The notes: generated by a model from the sequence alone, not told the origin. Numbered from the stretch's first letter, positions 9,892-19,631 are shown. The stretch is 64,000 nt of DNA from Comamonadaceae bacterium 2FH (GCA_005503335.1 SCMQ01000019.1:22612-86611), one strand, 5' to 3'. Translations and numbers: made by a program.

Positions 9892-10383
9892 TCAGGCCTT
9901 TACCGCCAGCGCCGCCTCGATGTCGCCGGCCAGCTGCGCGGGCGGGGTGCGCGGGGCGTAGCGGCGCAGCACCCGGCCGTCGCGGCCGACCAGGAACTTG
10001 GTGAAGTTCCACTTGATGGCCCGGGTGCCGAGCAGGCCGGGGGCCTGGTCCTTGAGCCAGCGGTACAGCGGGTGGACGCCGGGGCCGTTGACCTCGAGCT
10101 TGGCCATCATCGGAAAGTCCACGCCGTAGTTGCTTGCGCAGAAGGCCGCGATCTCGTGCTCGGGGCCAGGCTCCTGGCGGCCGAACTGGTTGCAGGGGAA
10201 GCCCAGCACCACCAGGCCGCGCGGTCCGTAAGCCTTGTGCAACTGCTCCAGGCCTGCGTACTGCGGCGTGAAGCCGCAGGCGCTGGCGGTGTTGACGATC
10301 AGCAGCACCTGGCCGCGCCAGGCGGCCAGCGGCTGGGGCCGGCCGTCGATGCGGGGCGCGTCGAAGTCGTAAGCCGTGGTCAT
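9892..10383 (-). CDS. Glutathione peroxidase family protein
   Basis: A 163-residue thioredoxin-fold peroxidase. The peroxidatic residue is Cys36 in NTASACGFTPQY, so it is a cysteine rather than a selenocysteine enzyme. The conserved Gln of FGRQEPG and Trp of IKWNFTKFLV complete the active site. It reduces hydroperoxides with thiols, probably thioredoxin or glutathione. Although an open frame reads through from upstream, the ATG at 10383 (MTTAYDFDAPRIDG) gives the standard length. It lies 11 bases downstream of a DMT exporter gene and is likely co-transcribed with it. Confidence 0.93.
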   Translation of the reverse strand: MTTAYDFDAPRIDGRPQPLAAWRGQVLLIVNTASACGFTPQYAGLEQLHKAYGPRGLVVLGFPCNQFGRQEPGPEHEIAAFCASNYGVDFPMMAKLEVNGPGVHPLYRWLKDQAPGLLGTRAIKWNFTKFLVGRDGRVLRRYAPRTPPAQLAGDIEAALAVKA

Positions 10384-10394
10384 GGTTCCTCCGT

Positions 10395-11303
10395 TCAGGA
10401 GCCGGCCAGCGCGCTGCGCTCGACGCGCGTCGGCCAGGCCGAGAGCGCGGCCGCCAGGATCACCAGCGCGCCGCCCGCCAGGGTGCGCGCCGACAGCTCG
10501 GCCGCGCCCAGCAGCACCGAGGACAGGCTGGCGAACACCACCTCGGACAGCATGATCAGCGCCGTGGCATGGGCGCGCAAGCGCGCCGCGCCGTACTGCA
10601 GGGCCAGGTTGCCGGCCAGGAATGCGAGGCTCAGCAGCCCGCCCAGCACCAGCCAGTCGGCGGAGGGGGCCGGCAGCGGCGTGACGCCGCCCCTGCCCAG
10701 GGTCAGGCCCAGCAGCGCGACCGCGCTCGCCATCCCCGCGCCGCCGCCGAACATGGCCAGGGCGCGCGAGGCCTCGGGCGTGCGGTGCAGCCGGCGCAGC
10801 AGCACATTGGTCAGCGCGAAGCTGAAGCCGCCCAGCAGGGCCAGGAAGTCGGCCGCGGTCTCGGGCCAGGGCCAGGCCGAGTCCGGCGCCTTGAGCACGA
10901 TCAGCACCCCGCTCAGGGCCAGCGCCAGCCGGCCCAGCGCGGCGCGCGTGGGCCGCTCGCCGAGCAGCCACCAGGCCAGCAGGATGGACCAGGCCGGCAT
11001 CAGGTAGAACAGCAGCACCACGCGCACCACGTCGCCCACGGTCACGGCCCAGTTGAAGCCCACGTTGGACAGGCCCGTGGCCAGCATCAGCAGCCACAGC
11101 AGGGGCTGGCGGCTCCAGCCGCGCCAGGCGCCGGGCCGCCAGGCCAGCAGGCAGGCCAGCGAGAGCAGGTAGACCATGGCCGTGGCCCACAGCGGGTGCA
11201 GGCCCAGCCGCTCGAGCTGGCGGAACGGCCACCAGGACAGCCCCCAGACCAGGGCGTTGAGCAGCAGCGCGAGGGTGGGAAGCAGGGGCGCGTGGCCGGG
11301 CAT
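10395..11303 (-). CDS. DMT-superfamily (EamA) transporter
   Basis: A 302-residue membrane protein with ten predicted helices and duplicated EamA domains (for example ALVWGLSWWPFR in helix 1 and LTNVLLRRLHR between helices). It is probably an exporter of amino acids or metabolites. The ATG at 11303 overlaps the lplT stop as TGATG, so it is translationally coupled to lplT. A TTG one codon earlier is less likely. It resembles the DMT gene at 8935-9888 only at family level. Confidence 0.85.
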   Translation of the reverse strand: MPGHAPLLPTLALLLNALVWGLSWWPFRQLERLGLHPLWATAMVYLLSLACLLAWRPGAWRGWSRQPLLWLLMLATGLSNVGFNWAVTVGDVVRVVLLFYLMPAWSILLAWWLLGERPTRAALGRLALALSGVLIVLKAPDSAWPWPETAADFLALLGGFSFALTNVLLRRLHRTPEASRALAMFGGGAGMASAVALLGLTLGRGGVTPLPAPSADWLVLGGLLSLAFLAGNLALQYGAARLRAHATALIMLSEVVFASLSSVLLGAAELSARTLAGGALVILAAALSAWPTRVERSALAGS

Positions 11304-12607
11304 CAATGGTGCGTGTCGCTACGGGCGATGGCCAGCAGGTGCTCGACCTCCGCGCGGTAGCGCACGAGGTTGGTCTTGTGCCAGCGCTGGATCAGCCACA
11401 TCACGCCGGCCACCACCACGCCGAAGGCCGTGATCGCGCCGAAGGCCGACAGGCCCATGCCAGTGGACAGGCTGTAGAACGCGCCCAGGCCCAGGATGCA
11501 GGCCTGCTCGTTGAAGTTCTGCACCGCGATCGAGCGCCCGGCGCCCATCAGGTTGTGGCCGCGGTGCTGCAGCAGCGCGTTCATCGGCACCACCAGGAAG
11601 CCGCCCAGGCCGCCCAGCAGCACCAGGAAGGGCGCCGCCACCCAGACGTTGCCGATGAAGTTCATGCCTATCACCAGCAGGCCCATGGCGACGCCCAGCG
11701 GGATCACCGAGGTCGCCATGTCCAGCCGCATGCGCACCGAGGCCACCACCGCGCCCACGGCGGTGCCTATCGCCACCACGCCGACCAGGGATGAGGCCTC
11801 GGTGGTGCTGTAGCCCAGCGCGGCGGCGCTCCAGGCCAGCACGATGTAGCGCAGGTTGCCGCTCACGCCCCAGAACAGCGTGGTGGTGGACAGCGAGATC
11901 TGGCCCAGCTTGTCCTGCCAGAGCCGGTAGTTGCAGTGCCAGAAGTCGGGCAGCAGGCGCAGCGCGTTGCGCAGCGTGCCCAGGCGCGGGTCGCTGCGCA
12001 TGGGCCGCATCTCCACGCCAGTGTGCGGAATGCGGGTGTTGAACCAGGCCGCCACGGCGTAGACGAAGATCAGCACGAAGATCGCCGCCTCGGGCGCCGT
12101 GTCCACGCCGGTGGTGAGCACCGGGAAGTCGAAGGACAGCATGGTGGGCGCGAGCATGGGGCCGACCAGCTGGCCGCCCAGCAGCACGCCCAGGATGATG
12201 GAGGCGATGGTCAGGCCCTCGATCCAGCCGTTGGCCTTGACCAGCTGGGAGGCCGGCAGCAGCTCGGTCAGGATGCCGTACTTGGCCGGCGAGTAGGCCG
12301 CCGCGCCCAGGCCCACGATGGCATAGGCCGCCAGCGGGTGCAGCCCGACCAGCATCAGCAGGCAGCCCACCACCTTGATCGCGTTGCTGATGAACATCAC
12401 CTTGCCCTTGGGCAGGGCGTCGGCGAAGGCGCCTACGAAGGGCGCGAGGATCACGTAGAACAGCGCGAACATCGGCACCAGGGCGGCGCGCTGCCACTCG
12501 GCGGCCCCACCGCTGCGCAGCAGTTCGACGGCGGCCACGAACAGCGCGTTGTCGGCCAGCGAGCTGAAGAACTGCGCCGACATGATGGTGTAGAAACCGC
12601 GCTTCAT
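11303..12607 (-). CDS. lplT: Lysophospholipid transporter
   Basis: A 434-residue major-facilitator protein beginning MKRGFYTIMSAQFFSSLADNAL, the characteristic LplT N-terminus. Twelve hydrophobic helices are recognisable. LplT flips lysophospholipids inward across the cytoplasmic membrane for re-acylation. From general knowledge of Burkholderiales, lplT often lies near alr. Here the two are 8.6 kb apart, with a MocR/ABC/amidase block between them. Confidence 0.9.
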   Translation of the reverse strand: MKRGFYTIMSAQFFSSLADNALFVAAVELLRSGGAAEWQRAALVPMFALFYVILAPFVGAFADALPKGKVMFISNAIKVVGCLLMLVGLHPLAAYAIVGLGAAAYSPAKYGILTELLPASQLVKANGWIEGLTIASIILGVLLGGQLVGPMLAPTMLSFDFPVLTTGVDTAPEAAIFVLIFVYAVAAWFNTRIPHTGVEMRPMRSDPRLGTLRNALRLLPDFWHCNYRLWQDKLGQISLSTTTLFWGVSGNLRYIVLAWSAAALGYSTTEASSLVGVVAIGTAVGAVVASVRMRLDMATSVIPLGVAMGLLVIGMNFIGNVWVAAPFLVLLGGLGGFLVVPMNALLQHRGHNLMGAGRSIAVQNFNEQACILGLGAFYSLSTGMGLSAFGAITAFGVVVAGVMWLIQRWHKTNLVRYRAEVEHLLAIARSDTHH

Positions 12608-12793
12608 CGAATGGCTGTCATGGGCAATGGCCGGGGGATGCCGGGGTCAGAAAAAAGTGTGTCTCCAAGTGACAGCGGGTTATATCACGCCGCCCGTGAC
12701 GGTCCGGCGGCCTGTATCCGTGCACCATTGTGCGGCAGGGCCGCTGTTTTGCAGGCGCGCTGGGCGAAGCCAGGCGCCGGCCCGGCGGACTGC

Positions 12794-14296
12794 TCAGTCC
12801 CTGGTGCTGGCCTGGGGCGACTTGGCCGGGCCGGCGCCGAACGCCCGGACCTGCGCGGCCAGAAAGCGGTACAGGCGCGGGTCGTTCGAGTAGCCGACGT
12901 TGAAGCGCAGCCAGGGCGAGGGCTGCTGGTCGGGCCGGAACAGGTAGCCCGGCGCGAGCATGATGCCCTCGGCCACCGCGCGCTGCGCCACCTCGCGCAC
13001 GTCCACCATGTCTGGCGCAAAGCCGGCCCACACGAACAGGCCGCCCGTGGGCCGGGTGAACAGCCGCATGCCCGCGGCGGCCAGCCCGTCGCACACGGCC
13101 CGCTGCTCGACTGCCAGGTTCTCGGCCAGCCGCGCCAGGTGCGCTCGGTGGTGGCCTTCCACCAGCACCGCGTGCACCAGCTTCTCGCTGAGCTCGGACG
13201 TGGTGAGGCCGCTGGCCATCTTCAGGTAAACCAGCCTCTCGGCCATGTCCTCGTTGCAGGCGACAAAGCCGACGCGCAGGGTGGGCGAGATGGTCTTGGA
13301 AAAACTGCCTATGTGCACCACGCGCTGCAGCTGGTCCAGGCTGGCGATGCTGTGGGCGGCCGCCGGCTGCAGGCCCGCGAAGATGTCGTCCTCCACGATG
13401 CGGAAGTCGTACTGCTCGGCCAGGCGCAGGATCTGGTGCGAGGCTGCAGGCGTGCAGCAGCCGCCCGTGGGGTTGTGCAGGTTGGTGTTGGTGAAGAACG
13501 CCTTGGGCCGGTAGCGCTGCGCGAGCGCCTGCAGCGCCTCGACGTCGGGCCCCTCGGGTGTACGCTCCACGCCGATCAGCCGCACATCGAGCGCGCGCAG
13601 CGTAGGGAAGAGGTTGCAGTAGCCCGGGTCGTCCACCAGCACCGTGTCGCGCGACTGAAGCAGGCAGCGCGCCACCAGGTCCAGCGCCTGCGACGCACCA
13701 TGGGTGAGCACGATCTGGTGCGGCGCGGCGTCGATGCTGCGCGCCGCCAGCTGCGTCTGCACCTGCTGGCGCAGCGGCAGGTAGCCGTAGGGCGTGCCGT
13801 AGCTCGCGAAACTCGCGGCCTGCTTGCGCGCCAGTCCCGCGAGGGCATGGCGCAGGCCGTCGATGTAGAGATGGTCGGGCGGCAGCCAGCCGCAGCCCGC
13901 GTTGAGCAGGGTGGCGTCGTCCTCGTACACGCGCTGCAGCAGCCACAGCGAATCCACCGAGGTATTGCCCACGAAGGGCTTGCGCCGCTGCACCGTGGTG
14001 CGGCTGATGGCGGCGGTGACGAAGTAGCCGCTGGCCGGGCGCGCCTCGATATAGCCTTCGGCGACCAGCCGGTTGTAGGCGTTGGTCACCGTCATGGTGC
14101 TGATGCCGCAGTGCCGCGCCAGACTGCGTACCGATTCGAGCTTCGTGCCCGCGCGCAGAGCGCCCTTGTTGATCTTGTCGACCAGCGCATCGTAGACTTG
14201 GCGCACCAAGGGCGTGGGCAGCTTGCTGTTGATAGTGATCACGTGGTCCTGGTTCCCGCAGGGCGTTGCGACGGGCGATGCACTGTCTATGTACAT
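12794..14296 (-). CDS. MocR-type GntR/aminotransferase fusion regulator
   Basis: About 500 residues. An N-terminal winged helix (PLVRQVYDALVDKIN through MTVTNAYNRLVAEGYIE) is fused to a fold-type-I aminotransferase domain whose PLP lysine lies in GSFSKTISPTLRVGF. Such proteins are PLP-sensing transcription factors, often controlling a divergent operon. Here the divergent genes are a peptide-type ABC importer and an amidase. The start is uncertain: ATG 14296 is used, ATG 14329 is also open, and GTG 14242 (VITINSKLPTPLV) has AGGA close upstream and matches the family start. Candidate operator repeats lie just upstream. Confidence 0.88.
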   Translation of the reverse strand: MYIDSASPVATPCGNQDHVITINSKLPTPLVRQVYDALVDKINKGALRAGTKLESVRSLARHCGISTMTVTNAYNRLVAEGYIEARPASGYFVTAAISRTTVQRRKPFVGNTSVDSLWLLQRVYEDDATLLNAGCGWLPPDHLYIDGLRHALAGLARKQAASFASYGTPYGYLPLRQQVQTQLAARSIDAAPHQIVLTHGASQALDLVARCLLQSRDTVLVDDPGYCNLFPTLRALDVRLIGVERTPEGPDVEALQALAQRYRPKAFFTNTNLHNPTGGCCTPAASHQILRLAEQYDFRIVEDDIFAGLQPAAAHSIASLDQLQRVVHIGSFSKTISPTLRVGFVACNEDMAERLVYLKMASGLTTSELSEKLVHAVLVEGHHRAHLARLAENLAVEQRAVCDGLAAAGMRLFTRPTGGLFVWAGFAPDMVDVREVAQRAVAEGIMLAPGYLFRPDQQPSPWLRFNVGYSNDPRLYRFLAAQVRAFGAGPAKSPQASTRD

Positions 14297-14333
14297 CTGC
14301 CCGACCCATGCGGGAAATCCTGCATGCATCGGT

Positions 14334-14370
14334 GCAACTGTTATAGCGCACAGCGCCGCAACTGTATATA
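14334..14370. promoter_or_regulatory. Direct-repeat operator candidate for MocR regulator
   Basis: GCAACTGTTATA (14334-14345) and GCAACTGTATATA (14358-14370) are near-identical direct repeats 24 bases apart in the divergent region. A weaker relative, GCACTGTCTAT, begins at 14280. MocR proteins commonly bind two direct repeats, so these are good candidates for the operator. Confidence 0.5.
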
Positions 14371-14475
14371 TCCAACAGGGGAGGCGGCCCCTACATTTCC
14401 TTCATGCCTCTTTGCTTGCGTGCAGGGGGTGCTGGCGGCGGGCCCCGGCCTGTCATGGAAGGCTTCTCTCCCGGA

Positions 14476-16119
14476 ATGGACATGCAAATGCAGAAGATCG
14501 ATGTCATGAGCGCCGTCGCACCAGCCATCCGGCGCGGGCTCTCGCGCCGCCAGCTCGCCTGCGGCATGGCGGCCGGGCTGGTGCTCGCGGCCGCGCTGCC
14601 GGCGCAGGCCCAGGCGCCGGCTTCCACCCTCAAGATCATCGCCCAGTCCAACATCACCATCCTCGATCCGATCTGGACCACGGCCTACGTGACGCGCAAC
14701 TTCGGCTACATGGTTTACGACACGCTGTTCGGCACCGACGCCCAGGGCGGGATCAAGCCGCAGATGGTCGACAAGTGGGCTGTTTCCAAGGACAAGAAGT
14801 CCTGGACCTTCACGCTGCGCGACGGCTTGGAGTTCCACGACGGCAAGCCCGTCACCAGCGAGGACGTGGTGGCTTCACTCAAGCGCTGGTCCAGCCGCGA
14901 TACGCTGGGCGGCCTGCTCGCCAAGTCCATCGACAGGTACGAGACGCCGGACGCGAAGACCTTCATCATCGTGCTCAAGGAGCCCTTCGGACTGGTGCTC
15001 GAGGCCCTGGGCAAGCCCTCGTCGAACGTGCCCTTCATCATGCCCAAGCGCGTGGCGGACACGCCGGGCGACCAGCAAATCAAGGAAACCATCGGCTCCG
15101 GCCCCTTCATCTTCAGGGCCGATGAGTTCAAGCCCGGCGAACGCGTGGTGTTCGCCAAGAACCCGAAATACAAGCCGCGCGCCGAGGCGCCCTCGGGCAC
15201 CACCGGCGGCAAGCAGGTCTACGTGGACCGCGTCGAGTGGCTGATCATCCGGGATCCGCAGACGCAGATGAATGCGCTGATCGCCGGCGAGGCCGACATC
15301 CTTGAGCAGCCGGCGTTCGAGCAGTACGCCACGCTGCGCGTCAATCCGAACATCCAGCTGGTCGATGCGCAGCCTTCGGGCCTGCAGTACATCTTCCGCT
15401 TCAATCACCTGCAGCCGCCGTTCAACAACGAGAAGATCCGCCATGCGGCGATGATTGCCATGGGCCAGGAGCAGTTCCTCAAGACCCAGGTGGGCACGCC
15501 CGGCCTGTACAAGTTCTGCAAGAGCATGTTCCCCTGCGGCACGGCCTTCGAGTCGCAGGCCACAGGCGACTACACCGGCGTCGCCAACCCGCAGAAGGCC
15601 CGGCAGCTGCTGCAGGAAGCCGGCTACAAGGGCGAGCCCATCGTCCTGATGCGGCCGACCGACCAGGCGCCCATCAGCAAGCTGCCGCTGGTGGCCAAGC
15701 AGCAGCTCGAACAGGCCGGCTTCAAGGTCGACCTGCAGACCATGGACTGGCAGACCCTGGTGTCGCGCCGCGCCAAGAAGGACGCGCCCTCGGCCGGCGG
15801 CTGGAACGCCTTCCTGACCGCCTGGGTGGCCGAGGACATCCAGAACCCGTTGACCATGGCCATGATGAACGCGCGCGGCGACAAGGGCTGGTTCGGCTGG
15901 CAGGACGACGCCAAGCTCGAGGGGATCAAGGCCCAGTTCGCCCGCGCCGGCACCGACGCCGAGAAGAAGAAGCTCGCGGAAGCCGCCCAGCTGCGCGCCT
16001 TCGAGACCGTCAGCCACGTGCCGCTGGGCCAGTACAGCGTGCCCGCGGCGGTGCGCAAGGGCGTCACCGGCATCGTGCCGGCCGGCGCGCAGGTCTACTG
16101 GAACATCAAGAAGCAGTGA
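14476..16119 (+). CDS. Peptide/solute ABC transporter substrate-binding protein (SBP_bac_5)
   Basis: A periplasmic family-5 binding protein of about 547 residues. A signal with paired arginines (RRGLSRRQLACGMAAGLVL...PAQAQA) suggests Tat export or a Sec signal with a long n-region. The body shows the family motifs ILDPIWTTAYVTRNFGYMVYD, PQMVDKWAVS and the GSGPFIF segment. It binds peptides or related amides for the DppBC-like permeases encoded next. Several in-frame ATGs exist (14455, 14476, 14482, 14488) without a clear ribosome site, so 14476 is a compromise. It heads an operon with two permeases, a fused ATPase and an amidase, divergent from a MocR regulator. Confidence 0.9.
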   Translation: MDMQMQKIDVMSAVAPAIRRGLSRRQLACGMAAGLVLAAALPAQAQAPASTLKIIAQSNITILDPIWTTAYVTRNFGYMVYDTLFGTDAQGGIKPQMVDKWAVSKDKKSWTFTLRDGLEFHDGKPVTSEDVVASLKRWSSRDTLGGLLAKSIDRYETPDAKTFIIVLKEPFGLVLEALGKPSSNVPFIMPKRVADTPGDQQIKETIGSGPFIFRADEFKPGERVVFAKNPKYKPRAEAPSGTTGGKQVYVDRVEWLIIRDPQTQMNALIAGEADILEQPAFEQYATLRVNPNIQLVDAQPSGLQYIFRFNHLQPPFNNEKIRHAAMIAMGQEQFLKTQVGTPGLYKFCKSMFPCGTAFESQATGDYTGVANPQKARQLLQEAGYKGEPIVLMRPTDQAPISKLPLVAKQQLEQAGFKVDLQTMDWQTLVSRRAKKDAPSAGGWNAFLTAWVAEDIQNPLTMAMMNARGDKGWFGWQDDAKLEGIKAQFARAGTDAEKKKLAEAAQLRAFETVSHVPLGQYSVPAAVRKGVTGIVPAGAQVYWNIKKQ

Positions 16120-16136
16120 TCCGCCGCGGGCGGATC
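16118..16136 (+). terminator. Hairpin after binding-protein gene
   Basis: GATCCGCC and GGCGGATC form a perfect 8-bp stem around GCG, beginning inside the stop codon. There is no T-run. The position, between a binding protein and its permease, is typical of stabilising hairpins that raise the level of the binding protein. Confidence 0.5.
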
Positions 16137-16153
16137 CCGACAGGGAATCCGGC

Positions 16154-17095
16154 ATGTTGACATTTCTCGGCAAACGCCTGCTGGCCACGCTGCCCGTGCT
16201 GCTGGTGGTAGCCATCGCGGTGTTCATGATCGTGCGCCTCACGCCGGGCGATCCGGCGGCCGTCATCGGCGGCAACGGCGCCACCAGCGAGGACATCGCC
16301 CGCATCCGCGAGCAGCTCGGCCTCGCCAAGCCGCTGTGGACGCAGTTCGTCATCTGGAGCGAGGGCGTGCTGCGGGGCGATCTGGGCTATTCGTTCTTCC
16401 TCAACAAGCCCGTGCTGGAACTGATCGCCCAGCGCATGGAGCCCACGCTCTCGCTGGCCGGCGGCACGCTGCTGCTGGCGATCGCCATCGCGCTGCCACT
16501 GGGCACGCTGGCGGCCTGGCGCATGGGCGGCTGGCTGGACCGCGCGGTCATGGCCTTTTGCGTCGCCGGCTTTTCGGTGCCGGTGTTCGTTATCGGCTAC
16601 GTGCTGATCTACGTCTTCGCGCTGCAGCTGAAGTGGTTCCCGGTGCAGGGCTACCAGCGCCTCGCGGCGGGCCTCGGCCCCTGGTTCATGCAGCTCGCGC
16701 TGCCCTGTCTCACGCTGGCCGTGACCTACGTGGCGCTGCTGGCGCGCGTGACCCGTGCCTCCGTGAGCGAGGCGCTGACCGAGGACTACATCCGCACCGC
16801 GCGCGCCAAGGGCATCAAAGAGAGGGCGGTGCTCACGCACCACGCGCTGCGCAATGCGGCCGTGCCGGTGATGACGGTGATCGGTGTCAGCGCCGCTCTG
16901 CTGCTGAGCGGCGTGGTGGTGACCGAGACCGTGTTCGCCATTCCCGGCCTGGGCCAGCTGACGGTGGATGCGGTGCTTAACCGCGACTTTCCGGTGCTGC
17001 AGGGCGTGGTGCTGTTCTTCGCGCTGACCTACGTGCTGATCAACCTGCTGGTCGACGTGAGCTACCTTTTCCTCGACCCGCGCATCCGCTACTGA
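16154..17095 (+). CDS. ABC transporter permease, DppB-like
   Basis: A 313-residue inner-membrane permease with six hydrophobic segments. The start MLTFLGKRLLATLPVLLVVAIAVF and the EAA loop (DYIRTARAKGIKERAVLTHHALRNA) are typical of DppB/OppB. It pairs with the DppC-like permease that follows after seven bases to form the channel of a peptide-type importer. Confidence 0.93.
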   Translation: MLTFLGKRLLATLPVLLVVAIAVFMIVRLTPGDPAAVIGGNGATSEDIARIREQLGLAKPLWTQFVIWSEGVLRGDLGYSFFLNKPVLELIAQRMEPTLSLAGGTLLLAIAIALPLGTLAAWRMGGWLDRAVMAFCVAGFSVPVFVIGYVLIYVFALQLKWFPVQGYQRLAAGLGPWFMQLALPCLTLAVTYVALLARVTRASVSEALTEDYIRTARAKGIKERAVLTHHALRNAAVPVMTVIGVSAALLLSGVVVTETVFAIPGLGQLTVDAVLNRDFPVLQGVVLFFALTYVLINLLVDVSYLFLDPRIRY

Positions 17096-17102
17096 ACCCG
17101 AC

Positions 17103-17975
17103 ATGAACACCTGGAAAAGACTCTGGCGTAACGGTGCGGTGCGCGGCGCCGCCGCGGTGTTGGCCGTTCTGGCACTGCTGGCGTTGCTCGCGCCCTGGCT
17201 CGGCACGCTGGACCCTTCCGCGATGGATGCCTCCTTCGTTTCGGCGCCCGCCGGCACCGCCGGCCAGGTGACGCTGCTCGATGGCAGGCAGGTCGCCCAC
17301 ACGTTCTGGATGGGCAGCGACAGCTTCGGGCGCGACGTCTGGAGCCGGGTGCTCTACGGCACCCGCATCTCGCTCACGGTGGGTCTCTTCACCGCCGCGG
17401 TGGCGGTGCTGCTCGGCTGCCTGCTGGGCATGCTGGCCGGCTACTTCCGCGCGGTCGATGCCGTGCTCATGCGCGTCATGGACGGCCTCATGGCCATCCC
17501 TGCGGTGCTGCTGGCCATCACGCTGGTGGCCGTGCTGGGCGCCAGCCTGTCCACCGTGATCCTCGCCATTGCCGTGCCTGAAGTGCCGCGCGTCACGCGG
17601 CTGGTGCGCGCGCTGGTCATGGGTCTGCGCGACGAACCCTTCGTCGAGGCGGCGCGTGCGCTGGCCACGCCCAACGCCGTGATCCTGTGGCGCGATATCC
17701 TGCCCAACGCGCTGGCGCCGCTGATCGTGCAGGGCACCTTCATCGCCGCCTCGGCCGTGCTGACCGAGGCCATCCTGAGCTTCCTCGGCCTGGGCCTGCC
17801 GGCCGACGTGCCGACCTGGGGCAGCATCATGGCCGAAGGCCGCGTGCAGTTCTCGCAGAGCCCCGGCAACGTGATGTTCCCGGCCCTGTTCCTGGTGCCC
17901 ACGGTGCTGGCCATCAACCTGCTCGGCGACGGCCTGCGCGACGTGCTCGACCCCAAATTCTCCCAACGCGTGTGA
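17103..17975 (+). CDS. ABC transporter permease, DppC-like
   Basis: A 290-residue permease with an N-terminal OppC-type segment, a periplasmic stretch containing WMGSDSFGRDVWSRVLYGTR (the DppC/OppC hallmark) and the EAA loop EPFVEAARALATPNAVILWRDILPN. It forms the heterodimeric channel with the preceding permease. The ATPase gene starts eight bases after its stop. Confidence 0.93.
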   Translation: MNTWKRLWRNGAVRGAAAVLAVLALLALLAPWLGTLDPSAMDASFVSAPAGTAGQVTLLDGRQVAHTFWMGSDSFGRDVWSRVLYGTRISLTVGLFTAAVAVLLGCLLGMLAGYFRAVDAVLMRVMDGLMAIPAVLLAITLVAVLGASLSTVILAIAVPEVPRVTRLVRALVMGLRDEPFVEAARALATPNAVILWRDILPNALAPLIVQGTFIAASAVLTEAILSFLGLGLPADVPTWGSIMAEGRVQFSQSPGNVMFPALFLVPTVLAINLLGDGLRDVLDPKFSQRV

Positions 17976-17983
17976 GCCCAGCC

Positions 17984-19621
17984 ATGACCGACCAGACCAT
18001 CCTCCACGTCGAAGGCCTGCAGGTGGCCCTGCCCGCCGACGCCGACCGGCCGTTTGCGATCGAGAACCTCTCGCTGCGCATCCGCGCCGGCCGCACGCTG
18101 TGCATCGTCGGCGAATCGGGCTCCGGCAAGTCGGTGCTGGCCACCACCGTGATGGGTCTGCTCGCCAAGGGGCTGGAGATCCGCGCCGGCCGCATCGCGC
18201 TGGCGGGCGAGACCCTGCTGGCCGACGGCCGCTACCTGCCGCAGCCGCGCCTGCGCGCCCTGCGCGGCACCGGCATGGCCATGGTGTTCCAGGAGCCCAT
18301 GACCGCGCTTAACCCGGTGCATACTTGCGGCGAGCAGGTCGACGAGCTGCTGCGCACCCACACCGGCTGGCCGGCGGCCAAGCGGCGCGCGCACATCCTC
18401 GCCATCTTCGAGCGCGTGCGCCTGCCCGAGCCCGCGCGCATCTATGCGAGCTACCCGCACCAGCTCTCGGGCGGGCAGCGCCAGCGCATCGTGATCGCGA
18501 TGGCCATCGTCCTCAAGCCCAGGTTGCTGATCTGCGACGAGCCGACCACCGCGCTGGACGTGACCACGCAGGCCGAAATCCTCAAGCTGATCGCCGAGCT
18601 GCAGGCCGAGCAGGGCAGCGCCGTGCTGTTCATCACGCACGACATGGGCGTGGTCGCCGAGATCGCCGACGAGGTGATGGTGATGCACCGCGGCCAGGTG
18701 GTGGAGCAGGGGCCGTGCGAGCAGGTGCTGCTGCAGCCGCGCGAGGCCTACACCCGCATGCTGCTCGACGCCGTACCCGGCATGACGCCGCCCGCGCCGC
18801 GCGCGCCGGCCGGCGGCCCGCCGATGCTGGCGGGCCGGGGCGTGAGCAAGACCTACGTGCGGCGCGACTGGCTGGGCCGCGCGCGCCACAACACCGCGCT
18901 GCACGATGCGGCCGTGGCCGTGCACCGCGGCGAGACCGTGGGCATCGTCGGCGAATCGGGTTCGGGCAAGTCCACGCTGGCGCGCTGCATGATCCGCCTG
19001 ATTGACCCAAGCGCGGGCATCATCCAGTGGGGCGACACCGAGGTGCAGGACCTGTCCGAAGGCCGGCTGCGCCCGCTGCGCTCGCGCGTGCAGGTGGTGT
19101 TCCAGGACCCGAACCGCTCGCTCAACCCGCGCCGCCGCGTCGGCTCCTCCATGGTCGAGGGCGCGATCAATTTCGGCATGGACGCGCGCCAGGCGAGCCA
19201 GACGGCCGAGCAGCTGATGGACCGCATCCAGCTGCCGCGCCAGGCGCTCGAGCGCTACCCGCACCAATTTTCCGGCGGCCAGCGCCAGCGCCTGGCGATC
19301 GCGCGCGCCATCGCTTGCCAGCCACAGGTGCTGGTGGCCGACGAGGCCGTGTCCGCGCTCGACGTGTCGGTGCAGGCGCAGATCCTCGACCTGCTGCGCA
19401 GCATCCAGGCTGAGCTGGGCCTGGGGCTCTTGTTCATCACGCACGACCTGCGCGTGGCCGCCCAGCTGTGCGACCGCGTGATCGTGATGCACCAGGGGCG
19501 GATCGTGGAAGAGGGCTTGACCTCGGAGGTTTTCGCCCGCCCCGCGCACCCGTACACACGCAAGCTGCTGGCGGCAGCGCCGAGCGCCGAGCTGGGGCAT
19601 CGGCACGCCATCTCTCAATAG
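17984..19621 (+). CDS. ABC transporter ATP-binding protein, DppD-DppF fusion
   Basis: A 545-residue protein with two complete nucleotide-binding domains in tandem. Domain one has Walker A GESGSGKSVLAT, signature LSGGQRQRI and Walker B LLICDEPTTALD. Domain two has GESGSGKSTLAR, FSGGQRQRL and VLVADEAVSALD. This fused arrangement replaces separate DppD and DppF proteins, as in GsiA. Both domains look catalytically complete. The open frame extends upstream inside dppC, but the ATG at 17984 (MTDQTILHVEGLQV) is the sensible start. The amidase gene follows after ten bases. Confidence 0.93.
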   Translation: MTDQTILHVEGLQVALPADADRPFAIENLSLRIRAGRTLCIVGESGSGKSVLATTVMGLLAKGLEIRAGRIALAGETLLADGRYLPQPRLRALRGTGMAMVFQEPMTALNPVHTCGEQVDELLRTHTGWPAAKRRAHILAIFERVRLPEPARIYASYPHQLSGGQRQRIVIAMAIVLKPRLLICDEPTTALDVTTQAEILKLIAELQAEQGSAVLFITHDMGVVAEIADEVMVMHRGQVVEQGPCEQVLLQPREAYTRMLLDAVPGMTPPAPRAPAGGPPMLAGRGVSKTYVRRDWLGRARHNTALHDAAVAVHRGETVGIVGESGSGKSTLARCMIRLIDPSAGIIQWGDTEVQDLSEGRLRPLRSRVQVVFQDPNRSLNPRRRVGSSMVEGAINFGMDARQASQTAEQLMDRIQLPRQALERYPHQFSGGQRQRLAIARAIACQPQVLVADEAVSALDVSVQAQILDLLRSIQAELGLGLLFITHDLRVAAQLCDRVIVMHQGRIVEEGLTSEVFARPAHPYTRKLLAAAPSAELGHRHAISQ

Positions 19622-19631
19622 GACAGACAAC

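Noticed and set aside
10395..11303. The two DMT exporters (8935-9888 and 10395-11303) as a recent tandem duplication
   Set aside because: They face opposite directions and share only family-level patterns, so no recent duplication is supported.
19321..19380. Walker B of the second ATPase domain reads DEAVSALD instead of DEPVSALD
   Set aside because: This substitution is common in DppF/OppF-type ATPases and does not indicate inactivation.
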